19,460 bases of DNA from Rhodobacteraceae bacterium UBA996 (GTDB taxonomy: Bacteria; Pseudomonadota; Alphaproteobacteria; Rhodobacterales; Rhodobacteraceae). Position 1 is the first letter of the stretch. The number at the start of each line of letters is the position of its first letter. The stretch is taken from NCBI GenBank assembly GCA_002291955.1, contig DBBA01000261.1:1732-21191 (forward strand). The letters are read 5' to 3'. The notes below the pieces were generated by a model. It was not told the DNA's origin. It saw only the letters and a program-made list of their open reading frames with translations, and searched no databases. Shown here in pieces: positions 1 through 8,499 of this stretch. The position numbers and the translations under genes are program-made.

Positions 1-638
1 CAGTCCATCGGGCAGGCGTTCCTGAACACGCTGACCGTGGCGATCCCGGCGACGATCATCCCGATCCTGATCGCGGCCTTTGCGGCCTATGCGCTGGCCT
101 GGATGGATTTCCCGGGCCGGGCGCTGCTGGTCGCCGCGGTGGTGGGCCTGCTGGTCGTGCCCCTGCAACTGGCGCTGATCCCGCTGTTGTCGCTGCACAA
201 CGCCATCGGCATCGGCAAGGGGTACCTCGGCATCTGGCTGGCGCACACCGGGTTCGGCCTGCCGCTCGCGATCTATCTCCTGCGCAACTACATGGTCGGC
301 CTGCCGCGCGACATCATCGAGAACGCGCGGGTGGACGGCGCGACCGAGTTCCAGATCTTCGTGAAGATCATCCTGCCCCTGTCGTTCCCGGCGCTGGCGT
401 CCTTCGCCATCTTCCAGTTCCTGTGGACGTGGAACGACCTTCTGGTGGCGCTGGTGTTCCTGGGCACGTCGAACGACCAGCAGGTGCTGACGGGGAACCT
501 TGTCAACCTGCTCGGGTCGCGCGGGGGCGACTGGGAGATCCTGGCGACATCTGCCTTCGTGTCGATCGCGGTGCCGCTTCTGGTGTTCTTCTCGATGCAG
601 CGGTTCCTAGTGCGCGGGCTTCTGGCGGGGTCGGTGAA

Positions 639-642
<4 letters not shown>
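1..642 (+). CDS. aglG: Alpha-glucoside ABC transporter permease, AglG/MalG type (5' truncated)
   Basis: One of two inner-membrane permease subunits of a CUT1-family sugar ABC importer. The frame is open from base 1, so the N-terminus lies outside the window and 213 residues remain; the GTG at 37 is internal, not the start. Visible are several hydrophobic helices and the cytoplasmic EAA loop that docks on the ATPase, beginning at fragment residue 107 (ENARVDGA, ending in ILPLSFP). The C-terminus (RFLVRGLLAGSVK) is typical of MalG-type permeases. The stop overlaps the GTG start of the alpha-glucosidase gene (GTGA), implying translational coupling. The order permease, alpha-glucosidase, ATPase matches aglG-aglA-aglK of Sinorhizobium, so aglE (binding protein) and aglF (other permease) are expected just upstream. 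The family call is firm; alpha-glucoside specificity rests on the neighbours. Confidence 0.93.
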
Positions 643-2303
<1,661 letters not shown>

Positions 2304-2334
2304 ACGGACAGCAAGAACGGGGAGGGACGGGTGG

Positions 2335-3432
2335 ATGGCGGGGTTGAAGCTGAAGGCGGTCGAGAAGACCTATGGCGGCACCGTGACGGTGCTGAAGGAC
2401 ATCAACCTGGACATCCGGCAGGGCGAGCTGATCGTGTTCGTCGGCCCGTCGGGCTGCGGGAAGTCCACGCTTCTGCGGATGATCGCGGGGCTGGAGAAGA
2501 TCACCGGCGGGACGCTGGAAATCGACGGGACGCTGGTGAACGACGTGCCGCCCGCGCAGCGCGGCATCGCGATGGTGTTCCAGTCCTACGCGCTGTACCC
2601 GCACATGACGGTGCGCGACAACATGGCCTTTGCGCTGAAGCTGGCGAAGAAGCCGCAGTCCGAGATCGATGCCGCCATCGGCAAGGCCGCGAAGGTGCTG
2701 CAGCTGACCCCCTATCTTGACCGGTTGCCCAAGGCGCTGTCGGGCGGGCAGCGGCAGCGGGTGGCGATCGGGCGGACCATCGTGCGCGACCCCAAGGTGT
2801 ACCTTTTCGACGAACCGCTGTCGAACCTGGATGCCGCGCTGCGGGTGGCCACGCGGATCGAGATCGCCCAGCTGAAGGAAGCGATGCCGAACGCGACGAT
2901 GATCTATGTGACCCACGACCAGGTCGAGGCGATGACGCTTGCGACGCGGATCGTGGTGCTGGCGAACAAGGGCATCGCGCAGGTCGGCACGCCCCTGGAG
3001 CTGTACGAGAAGCCCGAGAACGAGTTCGTGGCGCAGTTCATCGGGTCGCCCGCGATGAACCTGTTCCCGGGCGAGATCGCCGAGCCGGGGCAGACGACGC
3101 GGGTGTCGCTGGCGGGCGGGGGGGCGGCTGTCTCGGCCGTGCCGACGCTCGCGCCCGAGCGCGGGCTGAAGGTGAACGTGGGCATCCGCCCCGAGGATCT
3201 GGTCGAGGTGGCCGAGGGCGCGCCTGCCGCCTTTACCGGGCAGGTGAGCTATACCGAGGCGCTGGGCGAGGTGACGATCCTGTATTTCGAGCCGCAGGAC
3301 GGCCGCCCCGCGGTGATCGCGAAGCTGCCCGGCATCCACGCCGACCTGCGCGGGCGGACCGTGCGGCTGGGCGCGGACCCGGCCAAGGTGCACCTGTTCG
3401 CGAACGGCCGGTCGCTTCTGTACCGGACCTGA
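2335..3432 (+). CDS. aglK: Sugar ABC transporter ATP-binding protein, UgpC/MalK/AglK type
   Basis: ATPase subunit that powers the sugar importer; 365 residues, usual for the MalK/UgpC group. Walker A GPSGCGKST is at residues 37-45, signature LSGGQ at 135-139, Walker B VYLFDE at 155-160 with catalytic E160, and switch histidine H194 in YVTHDQ. A C-terminal regulatory (TOBE/OB-fold) region follows from about residue 240, including the family motif VGIRPEDL. The ATG at 2335 is chosen because GGAGG lies nine bases upstream and the protein then opens with the usual 'LKLKAVEKTYGG' strand; longer in-frame extensions run back into aglA. It begins 31 nt after aglA and is the last gene of the operon. 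MalK-type ATPases can serve several transporters, but the tight linkage suggests the agl system. Confidence 0.95.
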   Translation: MAGLKLKAVEKTYGGTVTVLKDINLDIRQGELIVFVGPSGCGKSTLLRMIAGLEKITGGTLEIDGTLVNDVPPAQRGIAMVFQSYALYPHMTVRDNMAFALKLAKKPQSEIDAAIGKAAKVLQLTPYLDRLPKALSGGQRQRVAIGRTIVRDPKVYLFDEPLSNLDAALRVATRIEIAQLKEAMPNATMIYVTHDQVEAMTLATRIVVLANKGIAQVGTPLELYEKPENEFVAQFIGSPAMNLFPGEIAEPGQTTRVSLAGGGAAVSAVPTLAPERGLKVNVGIRPEDLVEVAEGAPAAFTGQVSYTEALGEVTILYFEPQDGRPAVIAKLPGIHADLRGRTVRLGADPAKVHLFANGRSLLYRT

Positions 3433-3444
3433 GGCGCAGCAGGA

Positions 3445-3497
3445 GAGGGCGGGGGCTCTGCCCCCGCACCCCCGAGGTATTTGGGCAAGGATGAATG
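3445..3497 (+). repeat. GC-hairpin / 'aggatgaa' intergenic element, copy 1; likely terminator of the agl operon
   Basis: Thirteen bases after the aglK stop is a perfect 8-bp stem, GCGGGGGC (3449-3456) with GCCCCCGC (3460-3467), and a TCT loop. A conserved-looking tail CCCGAGGTATTTGGGCAAGG, then ATGAA, follows. The same stem-plus-tail arrangement recurs inverted at 9601-9668. There is no run of T after the stem, so as an intrinsic terminator it is atypical. I recall similar elements after many genes in Rhodobacterales genomes, but that is memory, not something this window proves. Confidence 0.65.
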
Positions 3498-3534
3498 AGC
3501 AAGCAGCGTGTTGTCTGCGGTCGCCCGCAAACGA

Positions 3535-3560
3535 AAGGGGCCGGGAAATCCCGGCCCCTT
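3535..3560 (-). terminator. Intrinsic terminator of the Bax inhibitor-1 gene
   Basis: Perfect 12-bp inverted repeat (AAGGGGCCGGGA / TCCCGGCCCCTT) with a 2-nt loop, 21 bases beyond the stop of the minus-strand Bax inhibitor-1 gene. Read on the minus strand, the stem ends in a T-rich stretch (CCCCTTTCGTTT), as expected for a Rho-independent terminator. It could also stop read-through from the agl operon on the other strand. Confidence 0.8.
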
Positions 3561-3581
3561 CGGCTTTGGCGGTCTGCCCGG

Positions 3582-4325
3582 TTACTCGCGGTTGCCGAGG
3601 AACTGGAGCAGGAACATGAAGATGTTGATGAAGTTCAGGTACAGGCTGAGCGAGCCCATGATGGCCGACTTGTCGAGCCATTCCTGATCCATCGCGCGGG
3701 CGTGGGCCACGTAGTCCGACTTGATGCGCTGCGTGTCGAACGCCGTCAGGCCGGCGAAGATCAGGAGGCCGATGATCGTGATCGCGAAGTGCAGCGCGGG
3801 CGAGCCGAGGAAGATGTTGATGATCGAGGCGACGACCAGCCCGATCAGGCCCATCATCAAGAACGTGCCCATCCCCGACAGATCACGCTTCGTGGTGTAG
3901 CCGTACAGCGACAGGCCCGCGAAGGCGATCGAGGTCACAAGGAAGGTCTGCGCGATGGAGATGCCTGTAAAGGCCGCGAAAATCCACGCGATCGACAGGC
4001 CCATGGCGGCGGCGAAGACGTAGAAGAACGTCTGCGCACCGGCAGCCGACAGGCGGTTGATCGCCGCGCCGAAGGCGAAGACCATGATCAGCGGCAGGAA
4101 CATCGCGATCCAGCCGAGGATGTTCGGTTGCAGCGTCACCGGATCGCGGAAGATCGACAGGAGCGCGTCGGACGTGCCGACGGCCCAGGCCACGCCCGCG
4201 GTGACCAGAAGGCCCACGGACATCGTGCCGTAGACCTTGTTCATGTGGGCGCGCAGGCCCTGATCGATTTCGGCGGTGCGGACCCCGGCGGTGCCGGCCG
4301 TGCGCATCGTCTGGTAGTCTGCCAT
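3582..4325 (-). CDS. Bax inhibitor-1/YccA family seven-helix membrane protein
   Basis: Integral inner-membrane protein of the BI-1/TMBIM family, 247 residues. Bacterial members such as BsYetJ are pH-dependent calcium leak channels, and YccA-like members interact with FtsH; the role here is inferred only. About seven hydrophobic helices can be placed (roughly 32-50, 69-87, 97-115, 118-140, 154-174, 178-197, 224-243). The family signature FAGLTAFDTQ (190-199) contains D197, one half of the di-aspartyl pH sensor. The other position, in LYLNFINIF (229-237), is asparagine N231 where I expect aspartate. The C-terminus QFLGNRE and N-terminus (EIDQGLRAHMNKVYGTMS) are typical of alphaproteobacterial members. 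GGAGG lies five bases before the ATG. It is monocistronic: a strong terminator follows, and the next minus-strand gene upstream is DUF1127 at 165 bp. Confidence 0.93.
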   Translation of the reverse strand: MADYQTMRTAGTAGVRTAEIDQGLRAHMNKVYGTMSVGLLVTAGVAWAVGTSDALLSIFRDPVTLQPNILGWIAMFLPLIMVFAFGAAINRLSAAGAQTFFYVFAAAMGLSIAWIFAAFTGISIAQTFLVTSIAFAGLSLYGYTTKRDLSGMGTFLMMGLIGLVVASIINIFLGSPALHFAITIIGLLIFAGLTAFDTQRIKSDYVAHARAMDQEWLDKSAIMGSLSLYLNFINIFMFLLQFLGNRE

Positions 4326-4490
4326 TGGTTCCTCCGACTGGTTCCCGTGAAGGGCCGGGCGTGCCGGTCCCCCCTCGCGTCAGGATATTGGGAATGGTCG
4401 CGCGCGATTCAAGCGGGACCGGCGCGCGGACCCCGGAAAATATGACGCTTTCCCTCGGTGATCCCGGGGGGATGCGACGGTTGGGCGCGG

Positions 4491-4736
4491 TCAGCGGCGG
4501 CCCGGTCGGCCGTCGGGGCGGTGCCAGGGCGAGGGCGCATCCCAGAAGGGCCGCGTCCCCTCGTGCATCGCGTCGTCGCGGGTCAGTCCGATGTCGCGCA
4601 GCAGGTGGTCGTCGAGGCGTCTGAGGTGGGCGCGCTGGCGGCGCAGTGCAAGGGACTGGACCAGCCACGGCAACAGCCGCGGCAGGTATCCCAGGAGTTG
4701 GGGAAGGCGCAGGAGGGTGGCGGTGCGGGCGGACAT
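4491..4736 (-). CDS. DUF1127 (YjiS-like) small protein
   Basis: 81-residue basic protein. The C-terminal half carries the DUF1127 core LRRLDDHLLRDIGLTRDDA (residues 38-56), in which LxDIGLxR is the hallmark. The N-terminal half is a leucine-rich amphipathic stretch. Some short alphaproteobacterial DUF1127 proteins have been linked to RNA turnover and to phosphate or carbon metabolism, but no biochemical role can be assigned here. It lies divergent from a LysR regulator across a 129-bp gap, an arrangement I recall in several Rhodobacterales, so the regulator may control it. A purine-rich GAAAGG sits upstream of the ATG on the minus strand. The C-terminal tail beyond the core (about 25 residues, rich in P, R and G) is longer than in minimal members. 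Confidence 0.88.
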   Translation of the reverse strand: MSARTATLLRLPQLLGYLPRLLPWLVQSLALRRQRAHLRRLDDHLLRDIGLTRDDAMHEGTRPFWDAPSPWHRPDGRPGRR

Positions 4737-4792
4737 GGCGGAAGCCTTTCGTTCAGGATTCGTGGCGGTGCCGTGTCATCCGATCACCGCGC

Positions 4793-4821
4793 TTGATGGA
4801 TATGCCCGGATGCGCTACACA
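4793..4821 (+). promoter_or_regulatory. Putative promoter of the LysR gene
   Basis: TTGATG (4793-4798) and TACACA (4816-4821) are separated by exactly 17 bp, a sigma-70-like pair with 4/6 and 3/6 matches to consensus. It lies in the divergent gap between the DUF1127 and LysR genes, 44 bp before the LysR ATG. This is a pattern match only. Confidence 0.4.
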
Positions 4822-4823
4822 AG

Positions 4824-4837
4824 GGAACGAATGTTCC
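4824..4837. promoter_or_regulatory. Inverted repeat GGAAC-N4-GTTCC, candidate operator
   Basis: Perfect 5-bp arms around GAAT, immediately downstream of the putative -10 of the LysR gene and within the DUF1127/LysR divergent gap. It is placed where an autoregulatory site could act on transcription start. It lacks the T-N11-A spacing of a classical LysR box, so the binding protein is unknown. Confidence 0.35.
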
Positions 4838-4865
4838 TGTCCTCTGGCATCACGAAAGTTGATGG

Positions 4866-5813
4866 ATGGCGCGCAATCTGGACCTGTCGGCCCTGCGGTC
4901 CTTCGTGGCGGTGGCCGATACCGGCGGGGTGACCCGGGCAGCGGGGCTCGTGAACCTGACGCAGTCGGCGGTGTCGATGCAGATGAAGCGGCTCGAGGAG
5001 ACGCTGGGCGTCGCGCTGTTCGACCGGGCCCCGCGCGGGCTGACCCTGACCGCGGCGGGGGCGCAGCTGCTGGGCCACGCCCGGCGCATGGTCGCGGCCA
5101 ATGACGAGGTGTTCCTGCGCCTGACCGACCGCGCGCATGAGGGCGAGATCAGCCTGGGCGTGCCGCATGACCTGATCGGGCCGGTGGTGCCCGCGGTCCT
5201 GCGCCAGATGGCGGCGGCGTTCCCGCGGGTGCGGGTGAACCTGGTGTCGCTGCTGACGCGCGAACTGCAGGCCGAGTTCGCCCGCGGCGCGTTGCAGATG
5301 ATCGTCACCACCGAAACCGAGGCAGGCCCGGGCGGCGAGACGATGGCCCGGGTGCCGCTGCTGTGGATGGGCGCGCCGGACAGCGAGGTCTGGCGCAGGC
5401 GCCCCCTGCCGGTGGCGGGCGAGCCCCTGTGCGCGTTCCGCCCGGTGATGCTGGCGGCGCTGGATGCGGCGGGCATCCCCTGGGCGCTGGTGCTGGAATC
5501 GACCTTTACCCGCGCCATCGAGGCGGCGGTCGAGGCCGATCTGGCGGTCTATGCGCAGCTGGCCGGGACCGTGCCCGATGGCATCGCGCCGCTGGCCCAC
5601 GGCGGGGCCTTGCCCGCGCTGCCGCCCTTTGCGGTGAACCTCTACCGGGCGCCCACGCTGGCCGGGCCCGCGGCGGATGCGCTGGCCGACATGCTGCGCG
5701 CGGGCTACCGCACGCTCAGTCTGGAATCGTCACCACGACCTTTCCCGTTGCGGCCCGGGTCCGCAGCAGATCCAGGCCCTCTGCAGCGCGCGATAGCGGC
5801 AGCCTGTGGCTGA
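4866..5813 (+). CDS. LysR family transcriptional regulator
   Basis: DNA-binding regulator, 315 residues. The N-terminal winged helix-turn-helix covers about residues 5-64 (ALRSFVAVADTGGVTRAA, then TQSAVSMQMKRLEETLG with LFDR). The co-inducer-binding domain begins near residue 94 (EISLGVPHDLIGP) and contains TTETEAGPGGETM-like sequence typical of a Rhodobacterales LysR subgroup. ATGs at 4862 and 4866 are close together; only the latter is in frame. The ribosome site is weak. The last 32 residues (from about 284) are encoded opposite the 3' end of the quinone oxidoreductase gene and look low in conservation, so the ancestral stop was probably earlier. The divergent DUF1127 gene is the likeliest local target. 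Effector unknown. Confidence 0.92.
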   Translation: MARNLDLSALRSFVAVADTGGVTRAAGLVNLTQSAVSMQMKRLEETLGVALFDRAPRGLTLTAAGAQLLGHARRMVAANDEVFLRLTDRAHEGEISLGVPHDLIGPVVPAVLRQMAAAFPRVRVNLVSLLTRELQAEFARGALQMIVTTETEAGPGGETMARVPLLWMGAPDSEVWRRRPLPVAGEPLCAFRPVMLAALDAAGIPWALVLESTFTRAIEAAVEADLAVYAQLAGTVPDGIAPLAHGGALPALPPFAVNLYRAPTLAGPAADALADMLRAGYRTLSLESSPRPFPLRPGSAADPGPLQRAIAAACG

Positions 5814-6681
5814 TGTGGGGGCGCAGCGTGCCCCCGGCATACATCGACAGGCAGTCGGCCAGGCTGTCGGCCAGAACCTGCGGGGCGAAGCGCAGGTAGC
5901 CGCCCCAGTACATGCCGATCACGTCGGTGTTCTTGACGAGCAGGTGGTTGGCGCGCAGGTCGGGTGGCGCCCCGGCAGCAAAGCCGATCAGCAGAAGCCG
6001 CGCCTCGGGCCGGGTGGCGCGCAGGGCTGCGGTGGTCAGCGCGCCGCCGACCGCATCGTAGATGACATCCACGCCGCCCGCGGCCTTGAGCACCGCCGTG
6101 ATGTCGTCCGTCTCGGGGTCGTGCACGGCGGTCGCCCCGGCCGCGCAGGCGGCCTGCGCCTTGTCCGCCCCGCGGGCAAAGGCGATGACGCGCGCGCCCA
6201 GATGCGCGCCGATCTCGACCGCGGTCAGCCCGACGCCACCGCCCGCGCCCAGCACGGCAAGTGTCTCGCCCCTGGCGAGCCGCGCCCGGCGGGTCAGCGC
6301 GAGGTGCGAGGTACCGGAGGCGATGGGAAAGGCCGCCGCGTCGTCCCAGGGCATGGCATCGGGGATCGGCACGCAGGCGGCCGCGGGCACGACCGCCGCC
6401 TCGGCCAGCGCGCCCGATCCGGCAAAGGCCATGACCCGCGTGCCGGGCGGCGGACCGGCCGTGCCCGGCCCAAGGGCGGTGACGGTGCCCGACAGTTCCA
6501 TGCCAAGGGTGAAGGGCGGATCCTCGCGTTCCTGGTAGCGGCCGTCGATCCGCAACAGGTCGGCGAAGTTCAGCGCCGCCGCCGCGACGGCCACGCGGAC
6601 CTGTCCGGGGCCGGGCTCGACCTCCCCGATTTCGGCGAGTTCCGGGGGCTGGCCGGACCGGGTAAGCTGAAAGGCGCGCAT
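5716..6681 (-). CDS. NAD(P)H:quinone oxidoreductase-like, zinc-free MDR family
   Basis: Cytoplasmic NADPH-dependent reductase of the medium-chain dehydrogenase superfamily, quinone oxidoreductase (Qor) branch; 321 residues. Such proteins reduce quinones or activated double bonds by hydride transfer. An N-terminal GroES-like catalytic domain (LNFADLLRIDGRYQ, 38-50; LGMELSGTV, 59-67) is followed by a Rossmann fold with GAGGGVG at 145-151. No structural-zinc cysteine cluster is present, separating it from the alcohol dehydrogenase at 8500. It ends in the family-typical GKVVVTIPD. The start at 6681 is preceded by GGAGG five bases upstream; the frame extends further but without family sequence. 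The 3' end overlaps the convergent LysR gene by 98 nt. Physiological substrate unknown. Confidence 0.92.
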   Translation of the reverse strand: MRAFQLTRSGQPPELAEIGEVEPGPGQVRVAVAAAALNFADLLRIDGRYQEREDPPFTLGMELSGTVTALGPGTAGPPPGTRVMAFAGSGALAEAAVVPAAACVPIPDAMPWDDAAAFPIASGTSHLALTRRARLARGETLAVLGAGGGVGLTAVEIGAHLGARVIAFARGADKAQAACAAGATAVHDPETDDITAVLKAAGGVDVIYDAVGGALTTAALRATRPEARLLLIGFAAGAPPDLRANHLLVKNTDVIGMYWGGYLRFAPQVLADSLADCLSMYAGGTLRPHISHRLPLSRAAEGLDLLRTRAATGKVVVTIPD

Positions 6682-6742
6682 GGTGACCTCCGACCCCCAA
6701 GAAAACCGGATCCGTCGCCGTGGCAAGTCGATCCCTGGGGGA

Positions 6743-6783
6743 AGTCCCGGGGACTGAGTCGCCTTTGGATTGTGTCCCGGGAC
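6743..6783. promoter_or_regulatory. Two GTCCCGG-core palindromes, about 30 bp apart
   Basis: AGTCCC-G-GGGACT (6743-6755) and GTCCCGGGAC (6774-6783) share the same core, with centres about 30 bp apart. They lie upstream of the minus-strand oxidoreductase gene, in the divergent gap towards the XRE gene. Paired similar palindromes suggest a dimer-binding operator, but GC-rich DNA makes such matches easier by chance. The rest of this 298-bp gap shows no gene. Confidence 0.25.
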
Positions 6784-6870
6784 GCACAAGGAGCACACGC
6801 AAAACGCGAACCTGTACAACATCTTAGGGGACGGCGCGCGCTGGAACGCTCTTTCCAGAATGCGAGACCC

Positions 6871-6899
6871 TTGAAATCAGGGACTTCCTTGCCTACATA
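6871..6899 (+). promoter_or_regulatory. Putative sigma-70 promoter of the XRE regulator gene
   Basis: TTGAAA (6871-6876, 5/6 match to TTGACA) and TACATA (6894-6899, 3/6) are spaced by 17 bp in a locally AT-richer stretch. The implied transcript would have a leader of roughly 75 nt before the ATG at 6980. Confidence 0.5.
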
Positions 6900-6949
6900 A
6901 ACTTGTCCATAAAGACAGGTTGGCAGGTGGGACGTGCGTGTGGTGTCTG

Positions 6950-6962
6950 CATACATCGTATG
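6950..6962. promoter_or_regulatory. Palindrome CATAC-ATC-GTATG in the XRE gene leader
   Basis: Perfect 5-bp arms around a 3-nt centre, ending seven bases before the GAGGAG ribosome site. A looser TGTC-N6-GACA repeat lies upstream (6904-6917). XRE-type repressors bind short AT-containing palindromes, so autoregulation is plausible. Confidence 0.4.
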
Positions 6963-6979
6963 GTTTTGAGGAGTGCCCG

Positions 6980-7348
6980 ATGAAACATCCTGTGGATGTG
7001 CATGTCGGAAAGCGTGTTCGGCACCGCCGCTGGATGGTGGGCATGACCCAGCAGCAGCTGGCCGAGAAAGTCGGGATCAAGTTCCAGCAGATCCAGAAGT
7101 ACGAGACGGGGATGAACCGCGTGTCGGCGTCCCGGCTGTGGGATATTGCCGAGGCGCTGTCGGTGCCGGTCGCCTTCTTCTTCGAAGGTCTGGGGTCGGC
7201 CGAGGTCGAGGTCGTGGATGCCGCGGTGCCGGGGGATATCCTTGCCGACAAGGAAGCCCTCGAACTGGTCCGGTCCTATTACGCGATCCCCGAGGCGCAG
7301 CGCCGCCGCCTGTTCGACCTGGCCCGTGTGCTGAGCGACGCCGCCTGA
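6980..7348 (+). CDS. XRE-family helix-turn-helix transcriptional regulator
   Basis: Cro/C1-type DNA-binding protein, 122 residues. The HTH_3 domain spans about residues 8-66: GMTQQQLAEKVGIKFQQIQK (21-40) is the helix-turn-helix, followed by YETGMNRVSASRLWDIAEAL and the FFFEGL closing strand. The C-terminal part (about 75-122) is helical (ALELVRSYYAIPEAQRRRLF) and may be for dimerisation. This is a compact type widespread and well conserved in Rhizobiales and Rhodobacterales; I cannot name its regulon. The ATG at 6980 is chosen over an upstream in-frame start (6920) because GAGGAG lies seven bases before it and homology begins with MKHPVDVHVGKRVRHRR. It stands alone between the oxidoreductase (divergent) and the phosphatase (162 bp downstream). 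Confidence 0.92.
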   Translation: MKHPVDVHVGKRVRHRRWMVGMTQQQLAEKVGIKFQQIQKYETGMNRVSASRLWDIAEALSVPVAFFFEGLGSAEVEVVDAAVPGDILADKEALELVRSYYAIPEAQRRRLFDLARVLSDAA

Positions 7349-7350
7349 CT

Positions 7351-7370
7351 GCGGGGCCGGTAGGCCCCGC
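7351..7370 (+). terminator. Hairpin after the XRE gene
   Basis: GCGGGGCC / GGCCCCGC, an 8-bp perfect stem with a 4-nt loop, starting two bases after the stop codon. There is no T-tract, so termination would be weak or Rho-assisted. Confidence 0.45.
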
Positions 7371-7510
7371 GGTGCGGGACGGGCTGCTGCGGTGTCGGGC
7401 AGTGTGTCCGCCGGGCGGTCCTGACCGGCGCACCGCTTGACGACGGTGGCGGGGTCGGCCAACAGCGGTGCGAAGGCGATGGCTGTCGGCCCGTCACGAG
7501 GCGCCCCGCG

Positions 7511-8338
7511 ATGATCCCGCCGACCCCCATGCGACCGGCCCTGACCGCGCAGGACCAGCACGATCTGGTGGCCACGGCCGAGGCGATGGCCGATGCGGCG
7601 GGTGCCGCGATCCTTCCCCATTTCCGGCGGCCCGGTCTGACCGCCGACAACAAGTCGGCGGACGGGTTCGATCCCGTGACGGTCGCCGACCGGGCGTCCG
7701 AGCAGGCGATGCGCGCCGTGCTGGACCGGCAGCGCCCGCATGACGCGATCCTGGGCGAGGAATACGGCGCCCGCGGCGGCTCCAGCGGACTGACCTGGGT
7801 GATCGACCCGATCGACGGCACGCGGTCCTTTCTGGCCGGGACCCCGGTCTGGGGGGTGCTGGTGGCTGTCTGCGGGCCGGACGGGCCGCTGTTCGGCCTG
7901 ATCGACCAGCCCTTTACCGGCGAGCGCTGGACCGGCGGCTTCGGGCAGGCGACCTGGCGCCGCGGCGAGGCGCAGCGCCCGATTGCGACCCGCAAGACCG
8001 CCGCGCTGCCGGATGCGATCCTGTTCTCGACCTTCCCCGAGGTCGGAACCCCCGAGGAGGCCGCGGCCTTTTGCGCCCTGAGCAGCCAGTGCCGCCTGAC
8101 CCGCTACGGACTGGACTGCTATGCCTATGCGCTGCTGGCGATGGGGCAGATCGACCTGGTGGTCGAGGCGGGGCTGCAGGCCTATGACGTCGCCGCGCCG
8201 ATCGCGCTGATCGAGGCGGCGGGCGGTGTCGTCACCGACTGGACCGGCGGGCCGGTCCACGGCGGCGGGCGCGTGCTGGCAGCGGCGAACCCGGTCCTGC
8301 ACGCGGCCGCCCTGGCCGTCCTGTCGACAGCCCCCTGA
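7511..8338 (+). CDS. hisN: Inositol monophosphatase family phosphatase, probable histidinol-phosphatase
   Basis: Mg-dependent phosphatase of the FIG/IMPase superfamily, 275 residues, cytoplasmic. Metal ligands are visible: E83 in GEE (82-84), D99 and D102 in DPIDGTRSF (99-107), and D226 in AYDVAAP (225-231). The pattern GFDPVTVADRASE, DPIDGTRSFLAGTPVWG and LIDQPFTGERWTGG fits the HisN-type histidinol-phosphatases better than SuhB or CysQ, so the likely reaction is histidinol phosphate to histidinol, the penultimate stage of histidine synthesis. No other his genes are in the window. The ATG at 7511 has CGAGG eight bases upstream; the next in-frame ATG at 7529 would remove only six non-conserved residues. 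The family is certain, the substrate likely but not proven. Confidence 0.88.
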   Translation: MIPPTPMRPALTAQDQHDLVATAEAMADAAGAAILPHFRRPGLTADNKSADGFDPVTVADRASEQAMRAVLDRQRPHDAILGEEYGARGGSSGLTWVIDPIDGTRSFLAGTPVWGVLVAVCGPDGPLFGLIDQPFTGERWTGGFGQATWRRGEAQRPIATRKTAALPDAILFSTFPEVGTPEEAAAFCALSSQCRLTRYGLDCYAYALLAMGQIDLVVEAGLQAYDVAAPIALIEAAGGVVTDWTGGPVHGGGRVLAAANPVLHAAALAVLSTAP

Positions 8339-8499
8339 TACGCCCGGTCCGGGCCGCAGTCAGGGCCCCGGTCCGGTGCGCGGTCGCAGGCGCCGATTGG
8401 CCGTCTTGCGCCCTGAAAGCGGCATCGTGCGTCGCAATCCTGCGCGCGGGCGGTCTGTGCTCGTGCCCCTCTCGGTCCCGACCTGACCGGGAGCCTGCC

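Noticed and set aside
4824..4837. GGAAC-N4-GTTCC as a LexA (SOS) box
   Set aside because: The alphaproteobacterial LexA site is a direct repeat GTTC-N7-GTTC, not this inverted arrangement, and the neighbouring genes are not SOS genes.
7437..7465. TTGACG with a 17-bp spaced CAACAG as a promoter of the phosphatase gene
   Set aside because: The -10 hexamer matches consensus at only two positions in very GC-rich DNA; too weak to list.
6893..8302. 469-codon open frame on the minus strand
   Set aside because: Mirror of the XRE and phosphatase genes; no recognisable domain.
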